The notes: a model not told the origin generated them from the sequence alone. Shown: positions 16,622-26,899, counted from the first letter of the stretch. The stretch is DNA of 46,783 nt from Bacteroidales bacterium (GCA_016930375.1 JAFGGU010000099.1:1-46783); one strand, 5' to 3'. Translations and numbers: made by a program.

Positions 16622-16993
16622 TTAGGGGAACAACCTGGCTGATTCATCCTGCATGAGCACCCACAGGGAATATATTCCTATTACGGTACCCACAGGAAAG
16701 ACAAAACAGCCGATGGCAGCCATTACCATTACCAGTATCCTGGCCCATCGCTGAAAACGCAGCAAGCCTATTCCTCCGATCAGGCCTGCCAGGGATAAAA
16801 GCAGGAGCATGGCCGGCAGAAAGGATCCCAGAAAACTCATCACTTCGTTGGCTACATCAACGTCGCTGACAAAGGAACCGGCAAATGAAAAAACAAAAAA
16901 CACCACCATGGCACCCAGGATTCCCATGGTGCTGAATCCTATCTGTAATGCTGCCACAAGTGTTACGTGTTTCTTCATGGTTGATTCTTCCAT
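16622..16993 (-). CDS. Small integral membrane protein of unknown function
   Basis: The frame is open from 17056, but the first 21 residues are hydrophilic and unlike the rest. I prefer the ATG at 16993 (123 residues, starting MEESTMKKHV), with 16978 as another option. There are four hydrophobic segments, around residues 10-35, 50-73, 75-90 and 95-115 of the preferred product. The basic motif LRFQRWAR sits between the last pairs, and the protein ends YSLWVLMQDESARLF. The layout resembles small DUF-type membrane proteins of Bacteroidetes. It is convergent with the coiled-coil gene, only 17 bases away. Confidence 0.6.
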   Translation of the reverse strand: MEESTMKKHVTLVAALQIGFSTMGILGAMVVFFVFSFAGSFVSDVDVANEVMSFLGSFLPAMLLLLSLAGLIGGIGLLRFQRWARILVMVMAAIGCFVFPVGTVIGIYSLWVLMQDESARLFP

Positions 16994-17068
16994 AATGCTA
17001 TTAATTTGTCTGAAAGTTAAGAATTTTTTTATTACCCCGTAAGTATGTCTATACATTTAAAGGGTTTG

Positions 17069-17076
17069 TATATTTG
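17069..17076 (+). promoter_or_regulatory. Candidate -7 element upstream of the efflux operon
   Basis: TATATTTG is a full TAnnTTTG match, about 120 nt before the adaptor ATG at 17199. No TTTG is seen at 17-23 nt upstream. The intergenic region 16994-17198 is AT-rich and holds no gene that I can see. No regulator gene is adjacent to the efflux operon. Confidence 0.3.
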
Positions 17077-17198
17077 TCAATGAATAGGGACTACATTTAC
17101 TTACTTTTACCACGATTTTAGCGTTTTGAACAATCGATGTAACCGATTGTTTTGATAATTAGCCTAATAGAGCCAAATATTCATTCAATGCGATTCAA

Positions 17199-18308
17199 AT
17201 GAACAAAAAATTCAGAGCTATTCTAACCGTATTAATTATTCTGGTTTTCGTAATCATGATTTTTTATCCGAAGATCAAGCCCCTGTTCAGTTCAAAAGGT
17301 GAAGGAGGTCCTGCGCCTGCCGGGCAGATGATGCGAGGACCCGGGGCCGGAAGCGGACAACCGGTGCTGAATGTCAGTGGATTTTTAATTGCGCCCGCGC
17401 AGATGAATGAAGTTATTAAGAGCTCAGGAACTGTTTTGCCTGACGAAGAGGTCGAGCTGTCCTTTGAGACTTCGGGAAAAATTGTTGCCATTTACTTTAC
17501 TGAAGGCACAAGGGTAAAAAAGGGTGACCTTCTGGCCAAGGTAAACGACAAGCCTTTACAGGCCCAGTTGCTTAAACTTCAGGCCCAGAAAAAACTGGCA
17601 GAGGAAAAGGAATTCCGACAGAGAAGTCTTCTCGAAAAGGACGCCATCAGCAGGGAGAGTTATGACCAGATTGCTACCGAATTGCAGGCGATTGAAGCTG
17701 ATGTTCTTCTGATCCAGGCCCGTATTGCCGAAACCGAGCTCAGGGCCCCCTTTGACGGGATCATCGGGTTGCGTCTGCTCAGTGAAGGAAGTTATACTTC
17801 CCCGTCCACGAAAATTGTAAGACTGGTAAAAACAAGCCCGCTTAAAATTGAATTCTCCATTGCGGAAAGGTACGCCAATGAGATCAGAAAAGGTTTTCCG
17901 ATCGAATTCGAAATTGACGGCAACAGCACAGTTTTTAGGGCCTCGGTGTATGCCGTTGACCCCAAGGTTGATATCAACACACGCACAATAGGTGTAAGGG
18001 CTATGTACCCCAACAGCAGGGAAGAGCTCAAACCGGGGCGTTTTGCCAGTATTACCATGCGGTTGACACAGATAGAGAATACCATTGCCATTCCCACGGA
18101 AGCTATTATTCCGGAAATGGAGGGAGAAAAGGTCTTTCTCTACAAAGCCGGCAAGGCATTCCCGGTTGCGGTCGCCACCGGCTTGCGAACTGAAGCGCTC
18201 ATCCAGATCAAGGAAGGACTTCAATTCGGCGACACATTGCTTACCTCGGGCGTTCTGCAGCTGCGGCAGGGTCTGCCTGTCGTGCTTGATACCCTGGTAA
18301 AAAACTGA
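17199..18308 (+). CDS. RND efflux periplasmic adaptor (membrane fusion protein)
   Basis: This adaptor joins the inner-membrane pump encoded next to the outer-membrane channel. The 369-residue protein has an N-terminal membrane anchor (about 7-24), then a Gly/Pro/Met-rich linker (about 33-55). A lipoyl-type half follows (IVAIYFTEGTRVKKGDLLAKV), then a short alpha-hairpin (about 115-170). The second lipoyl half is ETELRAPFDGIIGLRLLSEG, and then come beta-barrel and membrane-proximal domains (PIEFEIDGN, LKPGRFASITMRL, AIPTEAI). There is no lipobox. It starts a three-gene operon, 22 nt from the pump gene. Substrate cannot be deduced. Confidence 0.92.
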   Translation: MNKKFRAILTVLIILVFVIMIFYPKIKPLFSSKGEGGPAPAGQMMRGPGAGSGQPVLNVSGFLIAPAQMNEVIKSSGTVLPDEEVELSFETSGKIVAIYFTEGTRVKKGDLLAKVNDKPLQAQLLKLQAQKKLAEEKEFRQRSLLEKDAISRESYDQIATELQAIEADVLLIQARIAETELRAPFDGIIGLRLLSEGSYTSPSTKIVRLVKTSPLKIEFSIAERYANEIRKGFPIEFEIDGNSTVFRASVYAVDPKVDINTRTIGVRAMYPNSREELKPGRFASITMRLTQIENTIAIPTEAIIPEMEGEKVFLYKAGKAFPVAVATGLRTEALIQIKEGLQFGDTLLTSGVLQLRQGLPVVLDTLVKN

Positions 18309-18330
18309 ATTAAATACATATTCCGATACC

Positions 18331-21300
18331 ATGAGTCTTTCATCCACAAGTATAAAAAGGCCTGTATTAACTACCGTGTTTTCACTGGTGATCCTGCTGT
18401 TCGGGATAATCGGATTATCTTACCTGGGTATCCGTGAATTCCCCAGCGTGGATCCGGCCATTATTACCGTGAGCACTTCCTATCCCGGAGCTAATTCTGA
18501 TGTTATTGAAACGCAGATTACAGAACCTCTGGAGCAATCCATTAACGGGATCCCCGGTATACGTACCCTCACCAGCGTCAGCCGGCAGGGGGGCAGCAAT
18601 ATTACCGTTGAGTTTGAACTCAGCGTAGATCTCGAAACTGCGGCCAATGACGTCAGGGATAAGGTATCACAGGCACAGCGGTTGCTGCCCAGGGATGTGG
18701 ATCCGCCCACGGTAGCCAAAGCCGACGCGGATGCTTCCCCCATCATGATGATAGCCATCCAAAGCTCAAAGCGTTCAATGCTTGAAATTTCTGAGATCGC
18801 AGAGCTGACATTCAAAGAACAGTTGCAGACCATCCAGGGTGTGAGCGCTGTTATGATATGGGGACAAAAAAGATATGCCATGCGTTTATGGCTTGATCCC
18901 GCGAAATTGGCCGGGTACGGTTTGACCCCCCTGGATGTCAGAAATGCCATTGGAAGGGAAAATGTTGAACTCCCGTCTGGCAGCGTAGAGGGAAATACAA
19001 CTGAGCTTACCATCAGAACACTGGGATTGATGACAACCCCGGCTCAATTCAATAATCTTATCATTAAACAGTCGGGCGACCAGGTGGTAAGAGTCAGCGA
19101 TATCGGTCGCGCTGAGCTTGGCCCCGAAGATATACGGGGGATCATGAAGCTGAACGGTATTCCCATGGTGGCCACTGCCATTATACCCCAACCCGGGGCG
19201 AACCATATCGACATCGCGGATCAGGTATACGAAAGGCTTGAGTTCATGAAGAAAGACCTTGCGGATGATATTGAGGTTGAAATAGGATTTGACACTACCG
19301 ATTATATCCGTTCCTCCATTCGGGAAGTTGAGGACACCATCCTGATAGCCTTTCTGCTCGTTGTGATTATCATATACTTCTTTTTGCGTGACTGGCGCAC
19401 CACATTGATCCCGATCATCGTCATCCCGGTTTCACTGGTCGGGTCATTCTTTATCATGTATGTTGCAGGATTTACAGTCAATGTGCTTACTCTACTGGCT
19501 ATCGTGCTGGCCATCGGATTGGTGGTAGATGATGCCATCGTGATGATGGAAAACATCTACGTAAAGATTGAGAATGGCATGGATCCCATGGAAGCAGGCC
19601 TGCAGGGATCCAATGAGATCTTTTTCGCCATTGTGGCCACCACCATCACCCTGGTCGCGGTATTTTTCCCGATCGTATTCCTGCAGGGAATGACAGGCAG
19701 GTTGTTCCGCGAATTCAGCATTGTGCTGGCCGGGGCTGTTACCATTTCGGCATTTGTTGCCCTGACCCTTACCCCCATGCTGTCCACCAAAATGCTGAAA
19801 ACCCACAGCAAACACAGCTGGATGTTCCGGAAAACGGAGGGATTCTTTATTAAACTGAATGAATGGTATAAAAACACACTTGAAGCTTTTCTGGGTAAGA
19901 AATATCTGGCTCCCATAATCCTGGTTGTGGCACTGGCGCTGACAATCCTGTTGTGGACGACAATACCTGCAGAAATGGCGCCGCTCGAGGACCGCTCCCA
20001 GATCAATGTCAATACCACCATGCCTGAAGGATCAACTTATGAGTATACTTTGGGTTATGTTGAAGATATCGGCAATACCGCTGAAAAATCCGTGCCGGAG
20101 TCCAAATACATACAAACCATGGTTCGCAGCGGTTTCGGGTTTGTACGCATGGTGCTTGTGGAGCCTTCGGAAAGGGAAAGATCGCAGCAGGAGATAGCCA
20201 ATAAGCTTTCTGCGGAGCTAAGATCCAAAACCAGGGCGAGGGCAAGTGTGATCCAGCAATCTACATTTGGCGGCCGGCGTGCCGGACAGCCTGTTCAATT
20301 TGTGATCCAGGCGCAGAGCATTGATAAACTCCGTGAAATTCTTCCTCCTTTCATGGCCGAAGTACAAAGCAATCCTACCTTTCTGATGGCCGATGTGAAC
20401 CTGAAATTCACCAAGCCCGAAATTCAGATCAATATCAACCGCGATAAGGCAAATCTAATGGGAGTGTCAACACAGAATATCGGGCAAACCCTTCAGCTGG
20501 CGCTCAGTGGTCAGCGTTTCGGATATTTTTTCATGAACGGCAAGCAATACCAGATTCTCGGTGAACTTGCCAGGGAGGACAGGAACACCCCCATGAACCT
20601 AACAGCGCTTTATGTGAGAAATGGCGGCGGTGACATGATCCAGCTTGACAACCTGGTCACCCTGAATGAAAGCACTGCTCCGCCCCAGTTATACCGGTAT
20701 AACCGTTTTGTGGCTGCTACGGTTTCTTCAGGACTGGCTGAAGGGAAAACCATCAGTCAGGGACTGGATGAAATGGATAAGATTGCCGACAAGGTGCTGG
20801 ATGATACTTTTAGAACTGCGCTGGCAGGAGATTCAAAAGACTTCAAAGAGAGCTCATCCAGCCTGATGTTCGCCTTCTCCCTGGCGCTGGTCCTGATCTT
20901 CCTTGTGCTGGCCGCTCAGTTTGAGAGTTTCAAGGATCCAATCATCGTGATGATGACGGTTCCGCTGGCCGTAACAGGAGCCCTGATCTTCATGTGGTAT
21001 TTTGATATTACCATGAATATCTTCAGCCAGATCGGAATCATCATGCTAATCGGACTGGTTTCCAAAAACGGGATTCTGATCGTGGAATTTGCCAACCAGC
21101 GAAAAGCTGCAGGATTGTCCAAGCTCGAAGCGATCAGGTACGCAGCTGCAGCTCGTTTCAGACCTATTCTGATGACCAGTCTGGCTACCATATTCGGCAT
21201 TCTGCCACTGGCCCTCGGTCTTGGTGAAGGCGCCCAGAGCCGCGTAGCCATGGGTATTACTGTTGTCGGCGGGATGACCCTTTCCACATTCCTGACTCTT

Positions 21301-21366
21301 TTCATAGTACCGGCAGTTTACCTGATGATCGCCACTGAAACTAAAAAAGAAAATAATGAGAAATAG
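18331..21366 (+). CDS. RND efflux pump, HAE1-type inner-membrane transporter
   Basis: The 1011-residue protein has the two-fold RND layout: one membrane helix, a large periplasmic loop, six helices, then the same again. The proton-relay aspartates are D400 and D401 in GLVVDDAIVMMENI. Other signatures are FPSVDPAIITVSTSYPGA near the N-terminus, RPVLTTVFS at the first helix, and GLVSKNGILIVEFANQ in the second half. It uses the proton gradient to export hydrophobic or amphiphilic compounds. Length matches AcrB/MexB relatives. The last 11 bases overlap the start of the channel gene. Confidence 0.94.
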   Translation: MSLSSTSIKRPVLTTVFSLVILLFGIIGLSYLGIREFPSVDPAIITVSTSYPGANSDVIETQITEPLEQSINGIPGIRTLTSVSRQGGSNITVEFELSVDLETAANDVRDKVSQAQRLLPRDVDPPTVAKADADASPIMMIAIQSSKRSMLEISEIAELTFKEQLQTIQGVSAVMIWGQKRYAMRLWLDPAKLAGYGLTPLDVRNAIGRENVELPSGSVEGNTTELTIRTLGLMTTPAQFNNLIIKQSGDQVVRVSDIGRAELGPEDIRGIMKLNGIPMVATAIIPQPGANHIDIADQVYERLEFMKKDLADDIEVEIGFDTTDYIRSSIREVEDTILIAFLLVVIIIYFFLRDWRTTLIPIIVIPVSLVGSFFIMYVAGFTVNVLTLLAIVLAIGLVVDDAIVMMENIYVKIENGMDPMEAGLQGSNEIFFAIVATTITLVAVFFPIVFLQGMTGRLFREFSIVLAGAVTISAFVALTLTPMLSTKMLKTHSKHSWMFRKTEGFFIKLNEWYKNTLEAFLGKKYLAPIILVVALALTILLWTTIPAEMAPLEDRSQINVNTTMPEGSTYEYTLGYVEDIGNTAEKSVPESKYIQTMVRSGFGFVRMVLVEPSERERSQQEIANKLSAELRSKTRARASVIQQSTFGGRRAGQPVQFVIQAQSIDKLREILPPFMAEVQSNPTFLMADVNLKFTKPEIQININRDKANLMGVSTQNIGQTLQLALSGQRFGYFFMNGKQYQILGELAREDRNTPMNLTALYVRNGGGDMIQLDNLVTLNESTAPPQLYRYNRFVAATVSSGLAEGKTISQGLDEMDKIADKVLDDTFRTALAGDSKDFKESSSSLMFAFSLALVLIFLVLAAQFESFKDPIIVMMTVPLAVTGALIFMWYFDITMNIFSQIGIIMLIGLVSKNGILIVEFANQRKAAGLSKLEAIRYAAAARFRPILMTSLATIFGILPLALGLGEGAQSRVAMGITVVGGMTLSTFLTLFIVPAVYLMIATETKKENNEK

Positions 21367-22684
21367 ACGGATCATCTTTTCTGTCCTTGCCCTTATCGGT
21401 CTGATACCCGCTTATTCACAAGAGATATATGATCTGAACCGGTGTATCACAACCGGACTGGAAAGGAATTTCTCCATACAGATTGCCCGTAACCGCCAAG
21501 AAATTTCTGATAAGAACTACACCCTGGGAAATGCCGGGTTCCTGCCTTCGGTGGATCTGAGCAGCCGCTACGGGGGAACCATAAACAATACCACCCAGAC
21601 CTTCTCAGCCGGAGGGGATACTTCATACAATGGCATTCACAACACAACAACAAGCGCTGCCGCGACTTTAAGCTGGCCGCTTTTCCAGGGTTTCCATGCG
21701 CAAACCTCTTATAAAAAGCTCGGTGAGCTCAGGCAGGTGGGTGAACTGAACACCCAGATGGCCATTGAGGATTTTTTGGCTGACATCACCTCCGAATACT
21801 ATTTCTACATCCAGCAGTTGCAGCTCTATCATAACCTGGGATATGCGGTTTCCTTATCCAGGGAGCGGGTCAGAATTGACGAGGAACGCTACCTGCTCGG
21901 AGCATCCTCCAAGCTTCAGCTATTGCAATCTATGGTTTACCTCAACTCCGACAGCTCGAGGTATGCCAGGCAAAATGAAGTATTACGGGCCTCCCAGGTC
22001 AGAATCAACAGGCTGATGTCTTCCGAAAACCTGGGACAGGATATCATTCTGAGGGACTCAACAATCATCATTCATTCAGACCTCGTGTATGACTCGCTTC
22101 TGGCTGCAACCACGAGATCAAATACCAGCCTTCTCATTGCGCGCAAAAATCAAACAATTTCAGAATACGATTATAAGATCATCGCATCCCGTACCTACCC
22201 CTATCTGAATTTGTCCACCGGGTATAACTACAGTTTTAATGATTATGAAAGCAACAACTTTAAAAATCAACAGGTTGACGGCTTTAATTACGGCCTGACG
22301 CTGGGGGTGAATTTATTTGACGGATTCAACCTGCGAAGGGAAAAGGCGAATGCACATATCGAAATTCAAAACAGGGAGTATCAGTACCAGCAGGTTGATC
22401 AGCAGGTGAGGGCCGACCTGATCACCTTCTATTATGCCTATCAGAATAACCTGCTTTTGCTGAAACTCGAAGAGCAGAACCTGGAGACTGCCAAAGAAAA
22501 TCTGGAGATAGCCCTGGAAAGATATAAGCTGGGCAGTTTATCAGGTTTGGAACTCAGGGAGGTTCAGCAAAGCCTTCTGGAGGCGGAAGAAAGACTGCTG
22601 TCTGTGCAATACCAGACCAAACTGGCAGAGATTTCCCTGTTACTGATCTCGGGAAGGGTGATGGAGTATCTTGTCGTCAGCTGA
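21356..22684 (+). CDS. TolC-family outer-membrane efflux channel
   Basis: The 442-residue protein begins with a signal peptide (about 1-21, ending AYSQ). The mature protein shows two structural repeats of long helices and strands. These include NFSIQIARNRQEISDKNYTLGNAGFLPSVDL-type sequence near the start and YNYSFNDYESNNFK in the second half. NLEIALERYKLGSLSGLELREVQ near the end is the classic TolC-family helix segment. It supplies the outer-membrane exit for the preceding RND pump. It overlaps the pump gene by 11 bases and ends 16 nt from the convergent mfd stop. Confidence 0.92.
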   Translation: MRNRRIIFSVLALIGLIPAYSQEIYDLNRCITTGLERNFSIQIARNRQEISDKNYTLGNAGFLPSVDLSSRYGGTINNTTQTFSAGGDTSYNGIHNTTTSAAATLSWPLFQGFHAQTSYKKLGELRQVGELNTQMAIEDFLADITSEYYFYIQQLQLYHNLGYAVSLSRERVRIDEERYLLGASSKLQLLQSMVYLNSDSSRYARQNEVLRASQVRINRLMSSENLGQDIILRDSTIIIHSDLVYDSLLAATTRSNTSLLIARKNQTISEYDYKIIASRTYPYLNLSTGYNYSFNDYESNNFKNQQVDGFNYGLTLGVNLFDGFNLRREKANAHIEIQNREYQYQQVDQQVRADLITFYYAYQNNLLLLKLEEQNLETAKENLEIALERYKLGSLSGLELREVQQSLLEAEERLLSVQYQTKLAEISLLLISGRVMEYLVVS

Positions 22685-22700
22685 AGATCCCTTTTTCACA

Positions 22701-25700
22701 TCACGTGCTTTCCGGGCAAAGCAACCGGAGCAGGTCACAGGCAGCCCTTACGGACGTAATGGGTTCACAGGTAAGGGTAAGCTTGCTGTTGCCTTCTTTC
22801 ATCCGGAAACGGGCAGGTTGATTTTGGACAAATTTCAGAATATTGCTGAAAGTGGTTGACCTGTAAAAGTCAGATTCCGGATTGGCAATAAAATACCCGA
22901 TCATTTTGCTGTTTTTCAGTATCATTTTTTCAAAGCCCAGTCGGTTGGCAAGCCACCGTAAGCGCACCACTTCAAGCAATTCGAAGCTGGCGGGGGGCAG
23001 AGGTCCGAACCTGTCTTTCAATCCGGATTCAAACAACAACAACTCCTTTTCCTGCTGTATCTGGTCAAGCTCCCTGTAAAGGCTCATCCGCTCAGAAACA
23101 TTCGATATGTATTCATCCGGAAAGAGCAGTTCAAGGTCGGTATCAATCTGGCAGTCCTCAACAAACACAATCTTTTCATTCTGCTCAGCCGGCTCTTTGG
23201 GAGCAAAAAGTTCCTTGTACTCATTCTCTTTCAGTTCACTGATGGCCTCGTTCAGAATGCGGTTATAGGTTTCAAAACCGATATCGGCGATAAAGCCGCT
23301 TTGCTCACCACCCAGCATATTGCCGGCGCCACGGATATCAAGATCATGGAGGGCAATATTAAACCCACTCCCCAGCTCGGATAATTCCTCAATGGCCTTT
23401 AAACGCCGGCGTGCTTCGGGTGTGAGCAAGGTGGGGGGGGGAGACAGCAAATAACAGAACGCCTTTTTATTGGATCTGCCCACACGTCCGCGCAACTGAT
23501 GCAAATCACTCAGCCCGAAATGATGTGCATTGTTAATGAAAATGGTGTTGGCATTGGGAATATCCAGTCCCGATTCAATGATGGCCGTTGCCACCAGCAC
23601 ATCATAGTCTCCCCTGATATAGTCGGTCATGGCTTGTTCCAGTTCATGTCCTTCCATTTGGCCATGGGCGACACAGGCTTTAATTCCGGGGCATAGTTTA
23701 CGGATCAGTGTTTCAACTTCCAGGATGTTCTGCACCCGGTTGTGAATGAAAAAGACCTGGCCTCCGCGGGAGACTTCATACATGATGCCCTCCCGGATAA
23801 TATCATCGTTGAACGTGTGCAACTCGGTGATGATGGGATGCCTGTTGGGGGGAGGCGTGTTAATGACCGAAAGGTCGCGGGCTCCCATGAGGGAGAATTG
23901 AAGCGTTCGCGGTATGGGTGTTGCCGTAAGGGTAAGATTATCAACGTTGAGCTTGAGGTTTTTCAGTTTTTCCTTGGCCGAAACGCCGAATTTTTGTTCT
24001 TCATCAATGATCAGCAATCCCAGGTCTTTGAAATGAATATCGGCGCCCAGCAGTCGGTGTGTGCCAATGATAATATCGATCTTACCCTCGGCAAGTCGTT
24101 TAATGATATCGGTCTGCTGGGAACCTTTCTTGAAACGGTTGATGTACTCAATATTACAGGGGAAATTCTGCAGCCGGTCACGAAAGGTATTGTAATGTTG
24201 CAGGGCAAGGATGGTGGTAGGCACCAGAATGGCCACCTGTTTGCTGTCGGCAACTGCCTTAAATGAAGCACGGACAGCCACTTCGGTTTTTCCGAAGCCC
24301 ACATCACCACAAACAAGCCGATCCATAGGGTTTTCCGATTCCATGTCCTCCTTGATCGCCCTGGTCGCCTTAACCTGGTCCGGAGTGTCCTCATAAATAA
24401 ACGAGGCTTCCAGCTCATCCTGCATATAGGTATCCGCAGCAAAGGCAAAACCCTTTTGCATTTTTCTGCGGGCATAAAGATCAATCAGTTCCCGGGCAAT
24501 ATCTTTGATCTTTCTGCTGGTATTCTGTTTGAGCTTTTGCCAGGCTCCTGTTCCTAGTTTATAAAGCCTGGGAGGTTCATTTTCCTTTCCCTTGTATTTG
24601 GAAATCCGGTGAAGCGCATGAATGCTCACATACAGCACATCATTGTCCTGGTATACCAGCCTTACCGATTCCTGGACCTTTCCGTTGATGTCAATTTTTT
24701 CGAGCCCCCCGAATTTGCCGATGCCATGATCGATATGAACAACGTAATCACCAGGTTGCAGTCCCTGAAGCTCTTTGAGTGAAAGCGTGCCCCTGTTTGA
24801 GAAATAATTCTGGAGCGTGTACTTGTGATAGCGTTCGAAGATCTGGTGGTCTGTATAACAGCATAGCTTCAGATCCCGATCGATGAATCCCTCGTGCAGG
24901 GTCTTCAGCAAAGGATGGAACTTTATACTTCGGTTGATATCCTTGAAAATCGCTGTGAGTCGTTCAATCTGTTTTTCACTGTCACTCAATATATAATTCG
25001 TGTGGCCGCTTTGGGTCAGCGCAAGAAGGTCCTCGGAGAGCAGGTTGAAGTTTTTATTGAACGCCGGTTGTGGAGAGGTGCTAAACGAAACGGACTGACT
25101 TCCGGAGTAAAAACTGCGGGATCCCAGCTCCACAATTCGGAATTCCGGCAGCTTACTGATCAGGTAATGCCCTGTAGTAAGCTGGTTCTCGGTAAGAGGG
25201 AGCACTTCATCTTTTTTTGCAGCCCTCCGGGAAATATCCAGGTATATCTCATTCAGCTTTTCGGTGGTGAACCGGATGTCATTGATCCATATTACCGATG
25301 ATGTATCGAGGTATTCAGTCAGCGGTTCGCTGACATCCTCCAGTGTGAGTTCCTGTACATTTGGCAGAATGCTGATCCTTTCGTGGAGCTCTTTCGAAAG
25401 CTGGTTGTCAATATCAAAGGTCCGGATGGATTCTACTTCATCTCCGAAGAAGTCGATGCGGTAAGGATCGGGATGGGCGAACGAAAACACATCCACCAGG
25501 CTGCCCCTGATGGCATATTGCCCCGGCTCATAAACAAAATCAACCTCGGTAAAATGATATTCCTCCATCACCTCCCGCATAAAACCAATGGATATTTTTT
25601 CTCCACGAGCCAGATGAAGTGTATTCTTTTTAAGTTTCTTGTGGGTGATCACCTTTTCTGCAAGCCCTTCGGGGTAGGTGACAATAATGAGGAAATTGTC

Positions 25701-26063
25701 GCCTGCGTGCTTTTCACCTGAACCCAGCCTGTTGATCACATTCGTGCGGAGAATGACATTGCCGTTATCAGTCTGGTTAAATTGCACCGACCTTTTAAAC
25801 GACGACGGGAAGAAAAGAACCGGATCACTTCCCAGCAGGTTTACCAGGTCATTGTAAAAGTAGGCTGCATCTTCCTTTTCCGGAAGAATCATGAGGTGCA
25901 CACCGGGCAATTGGGGTATCAAAGCCGCAGCAACCAGGCTACCGGAAGATCCTGAGAGTCCGGAACATTGCACTTTCTGATTATTTTTCCCGGTAAGCAG
26001 CTGTAAGAGCTTGTTGCACGTGGGATGATTACGGTAGGTGCTGATTAGTTCAGTTAAAGCCAC
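22701..26063 (-). CDS. mfd: Transcription-repair coupling factor Mfd
   Basis: Mfd removes RNA polymerase stalled at DNA damage and recruits UvrA. The 1120-residue protein has an N-terminal UvrB-like part (about 1-350) and an RNA-polymerase interaction region around 415-480 (LQGLQPGDYVVHIDHGIGKF). A RecG-like DNA translocase follows, with the Walker A motif GDVGFGKTE (K592), the DEEQ box at D687-Q690, and TATPIPRTLQF. The C-terminal part (about 985-1085) is the TRCF regulatory domain. A run of nine C on the coding strand (plus-strand G run at 23433-23441) encodes SPPPT in the translocase. The gene is complete and in frame. Confidence 0.96.
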   Translation of the reverse strand: MALTELISTYRNHPTCNKLLQLLTGKNNQKVQCSGLSGSSGSLVAAALIPQLPGVHLMILPEKEDAAYFYNDLVNLLGSDPVLFFPSSFKRSVQFNQTDNGNVILRTNVINRLGSGEKHAGDNFLIIVTYPEGLAEKVITHKKLKKNTLHLARGEKISIGFMREVMEEYHFTEVDFVYEPGQYAIRGSLVDVFSFAHPDPYRIDFFGDEVESIRTFDIDNQLSKELHERISILPNVQELTLEDVSEPLTEYLDTSSVIWINDIRFTTEKLNEIYLDISRRAAKKDEVLPLTENQLTTGHYLISKLPEFRIVELGSRSFYSGSQSVSFSTSPQPAFNKNFNLLSEDLLALTQSGHTNYILSDSEKQIERLTAIFKDINRSIKFHPLLKTLHEGFIDRDLKLCCYTDHQIFERYHKYTLQNYFSNRGTLSLKELQGLQPGDYVVHIDHGIGKFGGLEKIDINGKVQESVRLVYQDNDVLYVSIHALHRISKYKGKENEPPRLYKLGTGAWQKLKQNTSRKIKDIARELIDLYARRKMQKGFAFAADTYMQDELEASFIYEDTPDQVKATRAIKEDMESENPMDRLVCGDVGFGKTEVAVRASFKAVADSKQVAILVPTTILALQHYNTFRDRLQNFPCNIEYINRFKKGSQQTDIIKRLAEGKIDIIIGTHRLLGADIHFKDLGLLIIDEEQKFGVSAKEKLKNLKLNVDNLTLTATPIPRTLQFSLMGARDLSVINTPPPNRHPIITELHTFNDDIIREGIMYEVSRGGQVFFIHNRVQNILEVETLIRKLCPGIKACVAHGQMEGHELEQAMTDYIRGDYDVLVATAIIESGLDIPNANTIFINNAHHFGLSDLHQLRGRVGRSNKKAFCYLLSPPPTLLTPEARRRLKAIEELSELGSGFNIALHDLDIRGAGNMLGGEQSGFIADIGFETYNRILNEAISELKENEYKELFAPKEPAEQNEKIVFVEDCQIDTDLELLFPDEYISNVSERMSLYRELDQIQQEKELLLFESGLKDRFGPLPPASFELLEVVRLRWLANRLGFEKMILKNSKMIGYFIANPESDFYRSTTFSNILKFVQNQPARFRMKEGNSKLTLTCEPITSVRAACDLLRLLCPEST

Positions 26064-26085
26064 ACAAAGATTTTTCGATTGGTTA

Positions 26086-26093
26086 CAAAATTA
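26086..26093 (-). promoter_or_regulatory. Candidate -7 element for mfd
   Basis: The minus-strand sequence TAATTTTG fits TAnnTTTG and lies 22 nt before the mfd ATG (26063). It predicts a leader of about 16 nt. No clean TTTG is present at the usual -33 distance. Confidence 0.4.
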
Positions 26094-26193
26094 AGGATAT
26101 TTGCAGTTATTTTGTAAAAGACAAAGCAACCATTCATTCAAAATGGCATCTTTAAACCATCGAAACGGATTGTCACTTACAAAATCAAAGATC

Positions 26194-26892
26194 ATGAAAC
26201 CAAAGAGCCTCTTTGTATTATCCCTTGTTTTACTGTTTATCGTTTCCTGCAATTCTGACAACGATGAAACCTATACGGTGGTCTTCAATTTATATTATGA
26301 TGCGGAAGGGTGGACCGGGAATTTTACCGATTTTCCTGCCGGTGAGGAAGCATTCTACGAATTGAGCGCAGGCTGGTCACATCTGCCTTCTTCCCTGGAT
26401 ACCCTTGAAGGAGCCTTCAGGATCAGCGGCAATAATCATTCTGACGATCTGTTCATGTACATTATGCGCAAGGTGGATGGTTTGAGGTTTGAAACAAGCT
26501 ACCGCGTAACCTTTGAACTGGAACTGGCTTCAGAAGCGCCCACCAACACAGTCGGTATCGGGGGTGCACCCGGCGAAGGGGTAACCCTGAAGGTTGGCGC
26601 TGTTCAGGATCAGCCGGCCAGGCTGCTCGGCGAGGATGATTTTTATGCCATCAATCTCGACAAAGGCAACCAGGCCAGCTCGGGAGATGACATGATGGCC
26701 ATAGGGCATGTCGGTGTCAGCGATACCACAACGGTTTATACCCTCATCAAACGCGACAATATATCCGATCCGATTGAGGTGACAACCGATGAATACGGGG
26801 AATTCTGGGTTATCATCGGCACCGATTCGGGATTTGAAGGGATAACGACATTATATTACAACAAGATCAAAATGACGATCAGGAGGAATTGA
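26194..26892 (+). CDS. Lipoprotein of unknown function
   Basis: The frame is open from 26101, but the ATG at 26194 gives a clear lipoprotein signal: MKPKSLFVLSLVLLFIVSC, with the lipobox cysteine at residue 19 and a following NSDND. The D residues could affect sorting, and in Bacteroidetes may mark surface or periplasmic retention. The mature protein of about 214 residues is rich in aromatic residues and alternating strands (VVFNLYYDAEGW, SYRVTFELELAS, IYYNK-like end), suggesting a beta-sandwich. No catalytic motif is seen and I do not recognise the family. It starts about 130 nt from mfd, divergently, and is followed by repeat-rich DNA. Confidence 0.7.
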   Translation: MKPKSLFVLSLVLLFIVSCNSDNDETYTVVFNLYYDAEGWTGNFTDFPAGEEAFYELSAGWSHLPSSLDTLEGAFRISGNNHSDDLFMYIMRKVDGLRFETSYRVTFELELASEAPTNTVGIGGAPGEGVTLKVGAVQDQPARLLGEDDFYAINLDKGNQASSGDDMMAIGHVGVSDTTTVYTLIKRDNISDPIEVTTDEYGEFWVIIGTDSGFEGITTLYYNKIKMTIRRN

Positions 26893-26899
26893 TATAAAA

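Noticed and set aside
19302..20021. Long minus-strand frames inside the RND pump gene
   Set aside because: They are antisense shadows of a fully conserved pump with the expected motifs; none has a recognisable domain or start context.
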